Below are positions 18,956 to 27,799 of a stretch of DNA of 62,209 nucleotides, piece by piece. Under the pieces are notes generated by a model that made no database searches, was not told where the DNA came from, and saw only the letters and a program-made list of their open reading frames with translations. Position 1 is the stretch's first letter. Each line of letters starts with the position of its first letter. The translations under genes and the position numbers were made by a program. The stretch comes from Sulfuritalea sp. (lineage in GTDB: Bacteria; Pseudomonadota; Gammaproteobacteria; Burkholderiales; Rhodocyclaceae). The stretch is from NCBI RefSeq assembly GCF_017302275.1, contig NZ_JAFLDR010000024.1:1-62209 (forward strand), read 5' to 3'.

Positions 18956-20068
18956 ATGTCGTCACTGTTTTCACCATTCTCCATCGGCCGCATCGCGCTG
19001 CCCAACCGCATTGTCATCGCGCCGATGTGCCAGTACTCGGCCGAGGAGGGCAATGCCAACGACTGGCACCTGATGCACTACGGCAAGCTGGCGCTGTCGG
19101 GCGCCGGCCTGTTGATCGTCGAGGCCACTGGCGTCGAGCCGGAAGGACGCATCACGCCGGGCTGCCTGGGCCTGTGGAACGACGCCAACGAAGCGGCGCT
19201 GCAGCGCGTGGTCAACGCGGCGCGCAAGATCAGCGGCATGCCGCTGGCCATCCAGCTTGCCCATGCCGGGCGCAAGGCGTCCAGCCACAAGCCTTGGGAC
19301 GGCGGCCAATTGATCCCGCCGACCGAGGGCGGCTGGTCGCCCGTGGCACCCTCGGCGATTCCGCATGCGCCGCAGGAGGCGCCGCCGCAGGCACTTGACG
19401 CGGCCGGCCTGGAACGCATCAAGCATGCCTTCGTCGCGTCAGCGGAGCGGGCCCTGCGCCTCGGGTTCGATGCCATCGAACTGCATGCGGCGCACGGCTA
19501 CCTGCTGCACCAGTTCCTTTCGCCGCTGGCCAACCGGCGCGACGATGCCTACGGCGGTTCGCTCGACAAGCGCATGCGCTATCCGCTGGAAGTGATCGAT
19601 GCCGTGCGCGCGGCGGTGGCGGGGCGCTGCGAACTGGGCGTTCGCGTCTCGGCCACCGACTGGGTCGAAGGCGGCTGGGACATCGAGGAATGCATGGTGT
19701 TTGCCGCCGCCCTGCGCGAGCGCGGGCTGGGCTTCATCCACGTGTCCAGCGGCGGCGTTTCACCCATGCAGAAGATCGCGCTGGGGCCGGGTTACCAGGT
19801 GCATCTGGCCGAGCGCATCAAGCGCGAGACCGGCCTGCCGACCATCGCCGTCGGCCTCATCACCGATCCGAAGCAGGCCGAAGGCATCATCGCCTCTGGT
19901 CAGGCCGACATGGTCGCCCTGGCGCGCGGCATCCTCTACGATCCGCATTGGCCCTGGCATGCCGCCGCCGAACTCGGCGCCACGGTGAGCGCACCGCCGC
20001 AGTATTGGCGCTGTCCGCCGCGCGGTCTGGAGAAGTTGTTCGGCGAGATCCGTACCGCGCAGCGCTGA
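18956..20068 (+). CDS. NADH:flavin oxidoreductase, YqjM/NamA class old yellow enzyme
   Basis: 370 residues forming a TIM barrel. PMCQYSAEEGNAN near residue 24 has the Cys that marks the thermophilic-like/YqjM class; HAGRKAS and the active-site pair in ELHAAHGYLLHQFLSP, plus RYPLEVIDAVR, follow. Such FMN enzymes reduce activated C=C bonds of enones, nitro compounds or related molecules. The gene directly follows the MFS transporter and is convergent with the DUF3237 gene. Physiological substrate unknown. Confidence 0.93.
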   Translation: MSSLFSPFSIGRIALPNRIVIAPMCQYSAEEGNANDWHLMHYGKLALSGAGLLIVEATGVEPEGRITPGCLGLWNDANEAALQRVVNAARKISGMPLAIQLAHAGRKASSHKPWDGGQLIPPTEGGWSPVAPSAIPHAPQEAPPQALDAAGLERIKHAFVASAERALRLGFDAIELHAAHGYLLHQFLSPLANRRDDAYGGSLDKRMRYPLEVIDAVRAAVAGRCELGVRVSATDWVEGGWDIEECMVFAAALRERGLGFIHVSSGGVSPMQKIALGPGYQVHLAERIKRETGLPTIAVGLITDPKQAEGIIASGQADMVALARGILYDPHWPWHAAAELGATVSAPPQYWRCPPRGLEKLFGEIRTAQR

Positions 20069-20097
20069 CCCTGTCCGGATCGGCACGCCCTGCCGAC

Positions 20098-20562
20098 TCA
20101 AACCACGAAAAAGCGCATTCGCACCTGGCTGGGCAAGCGCATGCCGGTGCCGACGAAAATGCGTTCGGACAGCCAGGCGAAGCGCGGTGCGGCCGTCTCG
20201 AAGCTGGGGCTGCAGCGGAAGTAGATCAGCGAAGGATCGACGGGCTCGCCCCTGGCCAGGCGCTGCATGTCCTCGGGCGCGCCGGCGCGGACGGCCCGGT
20301 TCTGCACATAGATCAGCTCGCCGCTGTCCAGCTCGAGCGTGTAGCGAGCGTCCAGTTCGGCCATCCGGTCGTTGACGATCAGTTGGAAGTCAGCTCCACC
20401 GGGCAGTACCCGGGCCCGCCAGCCGTCGCCTCGGGCCTCGCCACCGACTATCGGAATCAGGCGCCGCCGCCCGTGTACCGCAAGGCCGATCTCCTGGGCT
20501 GCGGAGACTTCGACCGCCAGGTCGGCGAACCAGGTCAGGTGGGGGGTCGGTAGTTCTTGCAT
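20098..20562 (-). CDS. DUF3237 family protein
   Basis: 154 residues. LTWFADLAVEVSAAQEIG, GRRRLIPIVGGEARGDGWRARVLPGGADFQL and a later SLIYFRCSPSFETAAPRFAWLSERIFVGTG follow the DUF3237 pattern, a small beta-barrel protein often found with aromatic or terpenoid breakdown genes. No catalytic role is established. It is downstream of the sulfatase on the same strand with a 72-base gap and may be part of that operon. Confidence 0.82.
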   Translation of the reverse strand: MQELPTPHLTWFADLAVEVSAAQEIGLAVHGRRRLIPIVGGEARGDGWRARVLPGGADFQLIVNDRMAELDARYTLELDSGELIYVQNRAVRAGAPEDMQRLARGEPVDPSLIYFRCSPSFETAAPRFAWLSERIFVGTGMRLPSQVRMRFFVV

Positions 20563-20634
20563 CTGCGTGCCGTCCTGGTTCGAAGTCCGTTGGTGATTGG
20601 CGACCGAAGCATTTCGCGAGGCTGAACAGGCAAC

Positions 20635-21957
20635 CTATCGCTGCGGCATGTCCTTGAGCGAATAGCCGAGGCTTACCGTGGCGTCGGGCGGAATCGGCGG
20701 AATGCTGTCGTTCCAGGCCAGCCATTGTTCGCGCATACGCGCCATGCGTTCGGGTTCGCGCTTTGCCCGGTTGGCGCGCTCGCGGGCATCCGCGGTGATG
20801 TTGAACAGGTATTCGTTGTCGTCCACCTTGAGGTACTTCCAGTCGCCGATGCGCAGTGCGCGCTGGCTGCGGTGATTCATGCGCCAGTACAGCGGCCGTT
20901 CGAAGTGGTGTCCGGCGTCGCGCAACACGGACTGCAGGGAGATGCCGTCCAGCGGGTAGTCCGCATGGGGCTGGCCGCCGCCGAGTTCCAGCATCGTCGC
21001 GGACCAGTCCATGGTCATGCAATGCTGACGGCTGACCGCCCCGGCCGGAATGGCGGCCGGCCAGTGGGCGATCCAGGGCACGCGGATGCCGCCCTCGGTG
21101 AGATCCATCTTGCCGCCCACCAGCGGCCAGTTGTCGCTGAAGCGTTCGCCGCCGTTGTCACTGGTGAACACCACGAGGGTGTTCTCCGCCAGACCGTGCC
21201 TGTGCAGGGCGTCCATCAGCCAGCCGATGCCTTCGTCCATGTGATGGATCATGCGCCGGTAGCTGTGGATGTTGCCCCCGTCGAGGTGGAACAGGTTCTT
21301 CGCCACGTCCGGAGCGATGTGAGCGTCGTCGCGGGTTTCCCAAGGCCAGTGGGGCGCGGTGTAGTGCAGGCTGAGGAAGAAGGGAGTGCCGGCCCTGGCG
21401 CCATCGGCCATGCGATTTACATAGTCGACCGCGCGTAGCGAGAAGATGTCCGTCAGGTAGCCGACTTCCTTGTGTCCGTCCTCGCCGAGGTAGAGGTCGT
21501 GATCGCCCTTGGGTGAGCAATGCGTAAAGTAATCCACGCCGCCGGCCATGATGCCGAAGAACTCGTCATAGCCGGATCGCAGCGGGCCGAAGGCCGGCGG
21601 GTAGCCGAGGTGCCATTTGCCGACCAGTGCGGTACGGTAACCGGCGTCGCGCAGCAGCGAGGGCAGGGTCGGCAAACTGGCCGGCAGGCCCAGCTCGGCA
21701 TTGCCCTTGCTGCGCGAGTTGATCGGCTCCTCGAGTGCGCCGCGCAGGCGGTACTGGTAGCGCATGGTCATCAGCGCAAAGCGCGTCGGCGAACACACCG
21801 GCGAATTTGCGTAGCCCTCGGTGAATCGCATGCCGCCGGCCGCGAGCCGATCGATGTTGGGCGAGACGTTGCCGAACTGCGCCTCGCGGCCGCCATAACA
21901 GCCGAGGTCGGCAAAGCCGAGATCGTCCGAGACGATGTAGATGATGTTGGGCTTCAT
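20635..21957 (-). CDS. Cytoplasmic type I sulfatase (arylsulfatase family)
   Basis: 440 residues. The N-terminus MKPNIIYIVSDDLG holds the metal-binding Asp pair; CSPTR at 55-59 is the sulfatase signature whose Cys is converted to formylglycine. Further ligands appear in GKWHLGY and TSDNGGERF. There is no signal peptide, so it should act in the cytoplasm on an imported sulfate ester (or, in some relatives, a phosphonate ester). The start overlaps the stop of the fused TRAP permease gene (ATGA), which couples the two and makes the permease the probable importer. A maturase for the Cys (FGE or anSME) is not in the window. Confidence 0.92.
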   Translation of the reverse strand: MKPNIIYIVSDDLGFADLGCYGGREAQFGNVSPNIDRLAAGGMRFTEGYANSPVCSPTRFALMTMRYQYRLRGALEEPINSRSKGNAELGLPASLPTLPSLLRDAGYRTALVGKWHLGYPPAFGPLRSGYDEFFGIMAGGVDYFTHCSPKGDHDLYLGEDGHKEVGYLTDIFSLRAVDYVNRMADGARAGTPFFLSLHYTAPHWPWETRDDAHIAPDVAKNLFHLDGGNIHSYRRMIHHMDEGIGWLMDALHRHGLAENTLVVFTSDNGGERFSDNWPLVGGKMDLTEGGIRVPWIAHWPAAIPAGAVSRQHCMTMDWSATMLELGGGQPHADYPLDGISLQSVLRDAGHHFERPLYWRMNHRSQRALRIGDWKYLKVDDNEYLFNITADARERANRAKREPERMARMREQWLAWNDSIPPIPPDATVSLGYSLKDMPQR

Positions 21958-23876
21958 GTCTGAAACTGTTGCCGACGAGAGTGAACAAACCGGTGCTGCG
22001 CCAGCAGCACGACCGAAAGCGCGATGCCCGCCCAGGTGATGCCATCGCCCGGGGCCAGCAGCAGGACGCTGGCAAGCAGGCGCAGCACGACCTGCCACCA
22101 GGGTAGCGGCCCCAGCTCATACAGGCTCAGGGCGCTGGCGCACATGTACATGGCGAAGGCCAGGGCCACCAGTATCTGGATGTAGGCCGGCCAGGTGAAG
22201 ATGGCGCCGGCTTCCTTGACCGTGAGCAGCAGCGGGTCGTAGGCAAAGGCGAAGGGGATCAGGAAGATCATGATGCCGATGCGGGAGGCAACCACTGCCG
22301 TGGCGATGGGTTTGCCGCCGGAAATCGAGGCCGCCGCGTAGGCCGCGATCGCCACCGGCGGCGTGATGGCCGAGGCGACGGCGATCATGAATACGAACAT
22401 GTGCGCCGTCAGCGGCTCCAGTCCCAGCGACTGCATCGACGGCACGGCGATCGCCGCCACGGTGAGATAGGCGGGCAGGGTCGGCATGCCCATGCCCAGC
22501 AGCGTGCAGCCGGCGAAGACGACCAGCAAGGCGACGAACAGCGACTGGTTCAGGGCGGCATCCATCAGCACGCCGAATTTCACCGGCATGCCGGTGGCGG
22601 AGAGCGTCGAGATCACGATGCCGATGGCCGCGATGGCAGTAAGCAGTTCGGCAAACGTCGCACCGCCGTTGCGCAGGGCGGTGATCAGCAAATGGGGCCT
22701 GGCGCGGATTGCCGGATTGATGAAGCTGAGCGGGAACAGCAGCACGATGGCGGCGATCGAGGCGCCAGACGCGGAAGCACCGGCCACCAGCAGGATCACG
22801 ATGAGAATGAGGGGGCCGAAGATCAGGACCATGTTGAGGTAGTCCTGCAGGCTGGGCTCGGCGATGCCGGATGCGGACGCATCGGCCTGGATGCCGAGCC
22901 TGCGCGTCTCGAACATGATCATCAGGAACAGGCTGAGGTAGTAGGCGATGGAGGGGATCAGGACGGCGACGACCACGGTCAGGTAGCTGACGCCGACGTA
23001 ATCCGCCATGACGAGGGCTGCGGCGCCCATGATCGGCGGCATGATCTGTCCGCCGGTTGATGCCGCCGCTTCCACCGCGCCGGCGAATTCCCTGGTGTAA
23101 CCGCGCTTCCTGATCATCGGAATGGTGACCACGCCCGTGCCGACGACGTTTGCCACCGCGGAACCGGACACAGTGCCGAACAGGGCTGAAGCCAGTACAG
23201 CGGCATGGGCCGGGCCGCCGGCGGTGCGCTTCATCAGCGCGAAGGCGATACGGATCATCGAGTCGGCAGCGCCGACACCATCCAGCACCGCGCCAAGGAC
23301 GATGAACGGAAACACCGTGGTGATGACGATGGCGAAGGTCGCGCCGAGGATGCCGGTGTCCAGGCTGTACCAGAGGTTTTGCGCCAGGAGTTCGCTGAGG
23401 TCACCCGGTATCGTTGCCAGCGGCCCGGGCCAGTAGGGGCCGGTTATCAGGTAGATGACGCCGAGGATTCCCAGCAGGGCGACGGCGCTACCCCAGATGC
23501 GCCAGCAGAAAAACAGCACCGCGGCACTGGCGACGACCGCCACGGTCGCCTCATAGGCGCCGAAGAGGACCATCGCGTCGTTCAAGCTGATGCTGACCCG
23601 GTAGAAGGAGACGCTGGCCCACATCAGCACCGCGACGCTGATCGCCGATGTCACGGCGAGCCAGATGCCGGGCGCCTGGCCGCGCGGACCGCGCACATTC
23701 AGGCCGACCACCGCCACGCACATGGCGAAGAAGCTGGCGCGGAAGAGCTCCATCGGGAATGGCCCCAGGCGGAAGCTGCCAACCGCCGGCATGACGTTGG
23801 CGAGACCGTAGAGCGACACCGCCAGCGCCAGTGCGTAGGTGATCCCCTTGTGCAGACGACCGAGCCAGGTGGACAT
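21954..23876 (-). CDS. TRAP transporter, fused small and large permease subunits (4TM/12TM type)
   Basis: 640 residues, almost wholly hydrophobic. The first part (about 1-200) corresponds to the DctQ-like subunit and the rest to DctM; motifs such as GTVSGSAVANVVGTGVVTIPMI and STGGQIMPPIMGAAAL are typical of the TAXI-type fused permeases. These import organic anions using the sodium or proton gradient. GAGGAG 10 bases before the ATG at 23876 supports this start. It sits between the TAXI binding protein (60 bases upstream) and the coupled sulfatase, pointing to an organic sulfate as a possible substrate. Confidence 0.93.
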   Translation of the reverse strand: MSTWLGRLHKGITYALALAVSLYGLANVMPAVGSFRLGPFPMELFRASFFAMCVAVVGLNVRGPRGQAPGIWLAVTSAISVAVLMWASVSFYRVSISLNDAMVLFGAYEATVAVVASAAVLFFCWRIWGSAVALLGILGVIYLITGPYWPGPLATIPGDLSELLAQNLWYSLDTGILGATFAIVITTVFPFIVLGAVLDGVGAADSMIRIAFALMKRTAGGPAHAAVLASALFGTVSGSAVANVVGTGVVTIPMIRKRGYTREFAGAVEAAASTGGQIMPPIMGAAALVMADYVGVSYLTVVVAVLIPSIAYYLSLFLMIMFETRRLGIQADASASGIAEPSLQDYLNMVLIFGPLILIVILLVAGASASGASIAAIVLLFPLSFINPAIRARPHLLITALRNGGATFAELLTAIAAIGIVISTLSATGMPVKFGVLMDAALNQSLFVALLVVFAGCTLLGMGMPTLPAYLTVAAIAVPSMQSLGLEPLTAHMFVFMIAVASAITPPVAIAAYAAASISGGKPIATAVVASRIGIMIFLIPFAFAYDPLLLTVKEAGAIFTWPAYIQILVALAFAMYMCASALSLYELGPLPWWQVVLRLLASVLLLAPGDGITWAGIALSVVLLAQHRFVHSRRQQFQT

Positions 23877-23936
23877 CCTGATGGACTCCTCGTGGGTTTG
23901 CCCGGCGGGTCGCACCGGGCAACAGGGTGGAAGGGC

Positions 23937-24926
23937 TTACCTGGGCATCAATTCGGCGGGTATCCTGATGCCGGCTTCCTTGTAGTAGCGGGCGGCGCCG
24001 GGGTGCAGGGGCGCCGTGACGCCGATGAAGGGGTCGTCGCCGGGCAGGTCGCGTAGCAGGGCATTGCCTTTGGCCAGTTCGTTGCGGCTTTCGATGTAGG
24101 ACTTCGTCAGCTTGTAGGCGACATCATCGCTGAGGTCCTTCTTGGCCATGAACATCATAACGGTCTTCCACACCGGTACGTCGGCGTCATCGTTGACGCC
24201 CTTGTAGGTGCCCTTCGGGATCACGCCCATGACCATGCCCAGGTCGGCCGGCGGCATGGCATCCGCCGGCAGCGGCAACAGGCGGATTTTCCTCGCCAGG
24301 GACAGTTCGGTGACGACGGCGCTGCCCGTACCGCCGGTCAATACATGCACGTCGAACTGGCCATCCTGGAAGCTTTGCGTTGACACGCCCCAGGGGGCCT
24401 TGATGCCCTCGAAATCCTTGCCCGCCTCGTAGCCGGAACCACGCTTGACCAGCGCTGTGATCTGGGCGTTCGCCGCACCCGCCGGCGGCCCGATATAGAC
24501 CCGCTTGCCCTTGATCTTTGACCAGTCGGAAATGCCGCTGTCAACTGTAACGATGACATGGTAGCTGCTGGCGGTGAAGCCGAACAGGGCACGGGTCTTC
24601 TCGGCGATTGGTTTGCCCTTGTCGCCCATCTGGGCATAGGGCCCCCTGCCGGCGAGCAGGTCGGCGTAGGCCGAGGGCGGGATCACGGAGGTGTCCAACC
24701 CGCCCTGGCCCAACTTCAGCAGCGATTTGGTCAGCGTCTGGCCCAGCGCCAATTCCACGTCCACGCCGGCCTTGGACCAGATCGGCGCCATCGACTGTGG
24801 CAATAGGCCCGTGACGGCGCCCGCAGTGGCCGACTCCATGGATACTTTGGCGGCCCAACCGGGCGCACTGGCCGCCAGACCGAGCGTCGCAATTGCCAGG
24901 GTGCGCCTAAGATGAGCTGTATTCAT
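23937..24926 (-). CDS. TAXI family TRAP transporter solute-binding protein
   Basis: 329 residues with a Sec signal peptide (RRTLAIATLGLAASAPGWA, cleaved near residue 25). The body has ESATAGAVTGLLPQSMAPIWSK, VDVELALGQTLTKSLLKLG and the C-terminal EAGIRIPAELMPR, in keeping with periplasmic TAXI receptors. It captures a ligand and delivers it to the fused permease encoded next. The gene is first in the operon and divergent from a LysR regulator. Ligand unknown; the downstream sulfatase suggests a sulfate ester. Confidence 0.9.
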   Translation of the reverse strand: MNTAHLRRTLAIATLGLAASAPGWAAKVSMESATAGAVTGLLPQSMAPIWSKAGVDVELALGQTLTKSLLKLGQGGLDTSVIPPSAYADLLAGRGPYAQMGDKGKPIAEKTRALFGFTASSYHVIVTVDSGISDWSKIKGKRVYIGPPAGAANAQITALVKRGSGYEAGKDFEGIKAPWGVSTQSFQDGQFDVHVLTGGTGSAVVTELSLARKIRLLPLPADAMPPADLGMVMGVIPKGTYKGVNDDADVPVWKTVMMFMAKKDLSDDVAYKLTKSYIESRNELAKGNALLRDLPGDDPFIGVTAPLHPGAARYYKEAGIRIPAELMPR

Positions 24927-25057
24927 GGTTTGGTCTCCTCTGTTATGGGTCTTTTGTGTCGCGCGGTGGCCGTGACGACCGCTGCCTTGAAAGCAGTTTA
25001 GGTTGCAATTGTTATAGAGTAAAATTCCGATTTGTCGTCCCAAACAAAAGAAAACGT

Positions 25058-25993
25058 ATGGATCCGCGACACCTGATGCAACTGGCCGTCATTCTCGACA
25101 AGGGTTCCATCACAGCGGCGGCACAGCAGTTGCTGCTGACCCAGCCGACGCTGACACGCAACATGACCACCCTGGAAATGCAGGCTGGCGCCCAGTTGTT
25201 CAGCCGCAGCCGCTTCGGCGTGCGCAGTACGCCACTGGGCGAAGGCCTGGCCCGCATCGGCCGCTCGCTGGCCCGCCAGATGCAAGCCGCCAACGAGGCG
25301 GTCGCCCGCCATCGGCTTGGCATTCATACGCAGTTGCGGCTGGGTGCCGGGCCCTTGATCGGCATGGCACTGGTGCCCGGTCTGAGCGAGCGCGTGCTGC
25401 GCGATCACCCCAATCTGGCGCTCAGCGTCACCACGTCGCGCCCGTCGGCTCTGATGGAGCAATTGATCGATGGCGACCTTGACGTGATCATCGCGCCGGC
25501 GGTGTTCGCCCAGGTGCCGCCGGGGATAGACCGCCAGCGCCTGTGCGAGGACGTTATCTCGGTCTTCTGCGGCCCGGGGCATCCCCTGGCACAAGTGCGC
25601 AATCCCTCGGCCGAGGAGCTCAGCGATTCCGAATGGATGAACGTTGGCACCACCTCGCCGTTCCAGAACTCCGAACTCGAGTTGCTTCGGAGAAGCGGCA
25701 TACGCCGGACACGGACGCAGTTCGCCACGGTGGGTGACGCAGTGATCCTCCTGCAGGTGCTGATGCGGGGCCGGCATCTCGCCGTCCTGCCGCGGATGCC
25801 CTTGCGCCTGATGGCGCAGACCTATCCCTTCATCGAGCTCGCCATCCCCGCGGGTCCGACGCAGCGGGACCTGTACATCTGGAGCCGTTCGGAACTGCGC
25901 GCCGAACCGGGCTTGTGTGCCCTGGCCGGGATAGCCCATGAACTGGTGGCACCGCACGAGGGTCCCCTCGGATTGCAGTCGACACTGACCTGA
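25058..25993 (+). CDS. LysR family transcriptional regulator
   Basis: 311 residues. The N-terminal winged helix-turn-helix is MDPRHLMQLAVILDKGSITAAAQQLLLTQPTLTRNMTTLE, followed by a linker helix and the type 2 periplasmic-binding-like effector domain (about 90-300). It is transcribed away from the TAXI/TRAP/sulfatase operon, across a 131-base AT-rich gap containing TTGCAATTGTTATAGAG, a plausible LysR T-N11-A region. It most likely activates that operon in response to the imported compound. The ATG at 25058 starts exactly at the HTH. Confidence 0.93.
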   Translation: MDPRHLMQLAVILDKGSITAAAQQLLLTQPTLTRNMTTLEMQAGAQLFSRSRFGVRSTPLGEGLARIGRSLARQMQAANEAVARHRLGIHTQLRLGAGPLIGMALVPGLSERVLRDHPNLALSVTTSRPSALMEQLIDGDLDVIIAPAVFAQVPPGIDRQRLCEDVISVFCGPGHPLAQVRNPSAEELSDSEWMNVGTTSPFQNSELELLRRSGIRRTRTQFATVGDAVILLQVLMRGRHLAVLPRMPLRLMAQTYPFIELAIPAGPTQRDLYIWSRSELRAEPGLCALAGIAHELVAPHEGPLGLQSTLT

Positions 25994-26012
25994 ACCCGGA
26001 CGGTGACCGGCG

Positions 26013-26028
26013 GGCCGCCGCCGCGGCC
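26013..26028. terminator. Short hairpin between convergent lysR and usp genes
   Basis: GGCCGC (26013-26018) pairs with GCGGCC (26023-26028) around a 4-base loop, in the 39-base gap between convergent stops. No T run; a shared weak terminator is possible. Confidence 0.35.
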
Positions 26029-26032
26029 TGAA

Positions 26033-26845
26033 TCAGCTCGACATCAGCACCGGCACGGTCATGTGTTGCAGGATGTAGCGCGTGCCGGCGCCGCGACTGA
26101 CGAAGGGGAAGCCGATCTGGCCGTGGGCGCCCATCACCAGCAGGTCGGCGCTGCGGTCGCTGACGCGGTTGAGCAGCAGGTCCATGATGCCGAAGTCTTC
26201 GACCACCAATACCTCGGGCTTCGCCGTGATGCCGTGGTCCGCGAGGTGGCGCACGACATGGGCGCAGGAGGCGTCGCCGTCCTCGTGGCGGCTGGCGAAG
26301 CTGAGCACCCAGGCATCCTCGCAGCCGGCCAGCAGCGGCAGCGCGTCGTTTAGTGCATGCGCGGCCTCGCGGGCGTCGTTCCAGGCAATCATTGGCCGCT
26401 TGCCGACATCCTTGAAGTCGCCGGCATAGGGAACCACCAGCACCGGGCGCCCGCAGTCGACGATCACCTCCACGACGAAGTCCTCGGGCAGCAGCGTGTT
26501 GCCGCCATGCTCGCGCTGGCCGAGGACGACCAGATCGGCATGACGGGCCAGGTTGGTGACCTGGCGCAGCACCTCGGCATCGCTGCCGCGGTTGACGTCG
26601 ATCCATTCGGCCCGTGCCAGGCCGGCGCTGGCCTTGGCGAAGGCTGCCTGGCTGGCATCGCGGGCCACAACGTACTCGGGGCTGGGCCAGGTGGCGACGA
26701 CGCCGACGCGCTGCGCCGCGGCGCGCTGGCCGAAGACGCCGATCAGTCGGGCGCCGTGCTGCCGTGCCAGGCTGGCCGCCAGTTCAAGACGGACGGCGGC
26801 GCGCTCGCCGGAATCGAGATGAACCAACAGGTTCTTTATAGACAT
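26033..26845 (-). CDS. Tandem-domain universal stress protein
   Basis: 270 residues made of two UspA modules. The first starts MSIKNLLVHLDSGERAAVRLELAASLARQHGARLIGVF; the second ends with DLLVMGAHGQIGFPFVSRGAGTRYILQHMTVPVLMSS, in which G-x2-G-x9-G(S/T) resembles the ATP-binding loop but with Thr. Tandem Usp proteins help survival during starvation, oxygen loss or oxidative stress. The start at 26845 lies directly at the domain. An unrelated FFLEELY-motif gene lies upstream, 76 bases away. Confidence 0.9.
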   Translation of the reverse strand: MSIKNLLVHLDSGERAAVRLELAASLARQHGARLIGVFGQRAAAQRVGVVATWPSPEYVVARDASQAAFAKASAGLARAEWIDVNRGSDAEVLRQVTNLARHADLVVLGQREHGGNTLLPEDFVVEVIVDCGRPVLVVPYAGDFKDVGKRPMIAWNDAREAAHALNDALPLLAGCEDAWVLSFASRHEDGDASCAHVVRHLADHGITAKPEVLVVEDFGIMDLLLNRVSDRSADLLVMGAHGQIGFPFVSRGAGTRYILQHMTVPVLMSS

Positions 26846-26921
26846 GGTAGGCAAACCCCTGCGAAGATGAATGGACGATCCTTCCCCGGTGGATCGGGGA
26901 TCGGGCGAAGTATAGAACCAG

Positions 26922-27683
26922 TCACTCCGTCGACCGATTCTGAATTCGGAGCGCGCCCTCGCGCGAGGCCTTGTTGTCTCCACCCGGCCTGGCCAGCCAC
27001 TCCCGCATCAGTGCGGTTTCTCTTTCGGTGACGATGGCGAGGAACTCGTCGGCGCCGTTCATGAAGCTGAAGGCGTCGAATCCGCGCTGCAGGAAGGAGT
27101 GCAATCCGCCGAGGCCGGCGAGGTGGGCCGGACCATACATCAGTCGCAGCGAAACGCGGATGAGCGGCATGCGCGTCAGGCGATCGAGGGTCTTGCCTAT
27201 CGTGTCCACCAGTGCGATCTGCCGTTCCCGATCCTGGCGTCGATCGCAGGTCCGGTAGGCCGCAGCGTAGGCGTCCCAGTCTATCTTGCCCTGCCGCTGC
27301 GCCTTGCGCAGGGCCAGCACCATGTCGGTGTCGAGCGATTCCGAGAGCATGTCCATCTGCACCGCTTGCAGCAGGGTCAGCAGCGCCCGCGCCGGCAGCA
27401 CGCGCACCATCACCGGCACCACCCGCGCGAGTTCCTCATCGCGGCTGCGAAAGTCCTTGGGTCCGTAGAGGTCGCTGAGGAAAAACTCCGCTGCCGGCCG
27501 GTAGCGCTCGCTGGCAAGCAGATCCGCATAGGTGCGAGCCAAGCGTGCCGACTGCCATTCCTTGAGTACCGGGTAATCCGCTGCGGCAGGATCGGTGGCA
27601 CGCGAAGCGCGCAATTCGCGCGCCACCGCTATGCACGCCGCCAGTTCACGGCCTATCGCATCCTTGTCCAGATTGTCATCCAT
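26922..27683 (-). CDS. FFLEELY-motif-type protein of unknown function
   Basis: 253 residues, mostly helical and soluble. It contains the phrase RYRPAAEFFLSDLYGPKDFRSRDEEL (about 60-86), the variant FFLSDLYG of the FFLEELY motif that names a proteobacterial family of unknown function, and another conserved area GLHSFLQRGFDAFSFMNGADEFLA near the end. No enzymatic residues are evident. The ATG overlaps nothing. Its upstream gap is shared with the aldehyde dehydrogenase gene, which runs the other way. Confidence 0.75.
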   Translation of the reverse strand: MDDNLDKDAIGRELAACIAVARELRASRATDPAAADYPVLKEWQSARLARTYADLLASERYRPAAEFFLSDLYGPKDFRSRDEELARVVPVMVRVLPARALLTLLQAVQMDMLSESLDTDMVLALRKAQRQGKIDWDAYAAAYRTCDRRQDRERQIALVDTIGKTLDRLTRMPLIRVSLRLMYGPAHLAGLGGLHSFLQRGFDAFSFMNGADEFLAIVTERETALMREWLARPGGDNKASREGALRIQNRSTE

Positions 27684-27799
27684 TTCGGCAAATTATCCGC
27701 CGCCGCGGCGCGGCCTCGTTAGAGTACCCTGCCTAATCCGGCAAAGCCGTGACGCATAAACTGAACCGCTACGCTGTCCAATGCAGGAGGAGCCCCGCA

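Noticed and set aside
20069-20097. Possible hairpin between convergent OYE and DUF3237 genes
   Set aside because: CGGAT/GCCGA pieces do not give a stable stem and no T run follows.
19690-20553. Plus-strand frame running through the end of the OYE gene into the DUF3237 gene
   Set aside because: Out of frame with the OYE gene and antisense to DUF3237; low-complexity translation.
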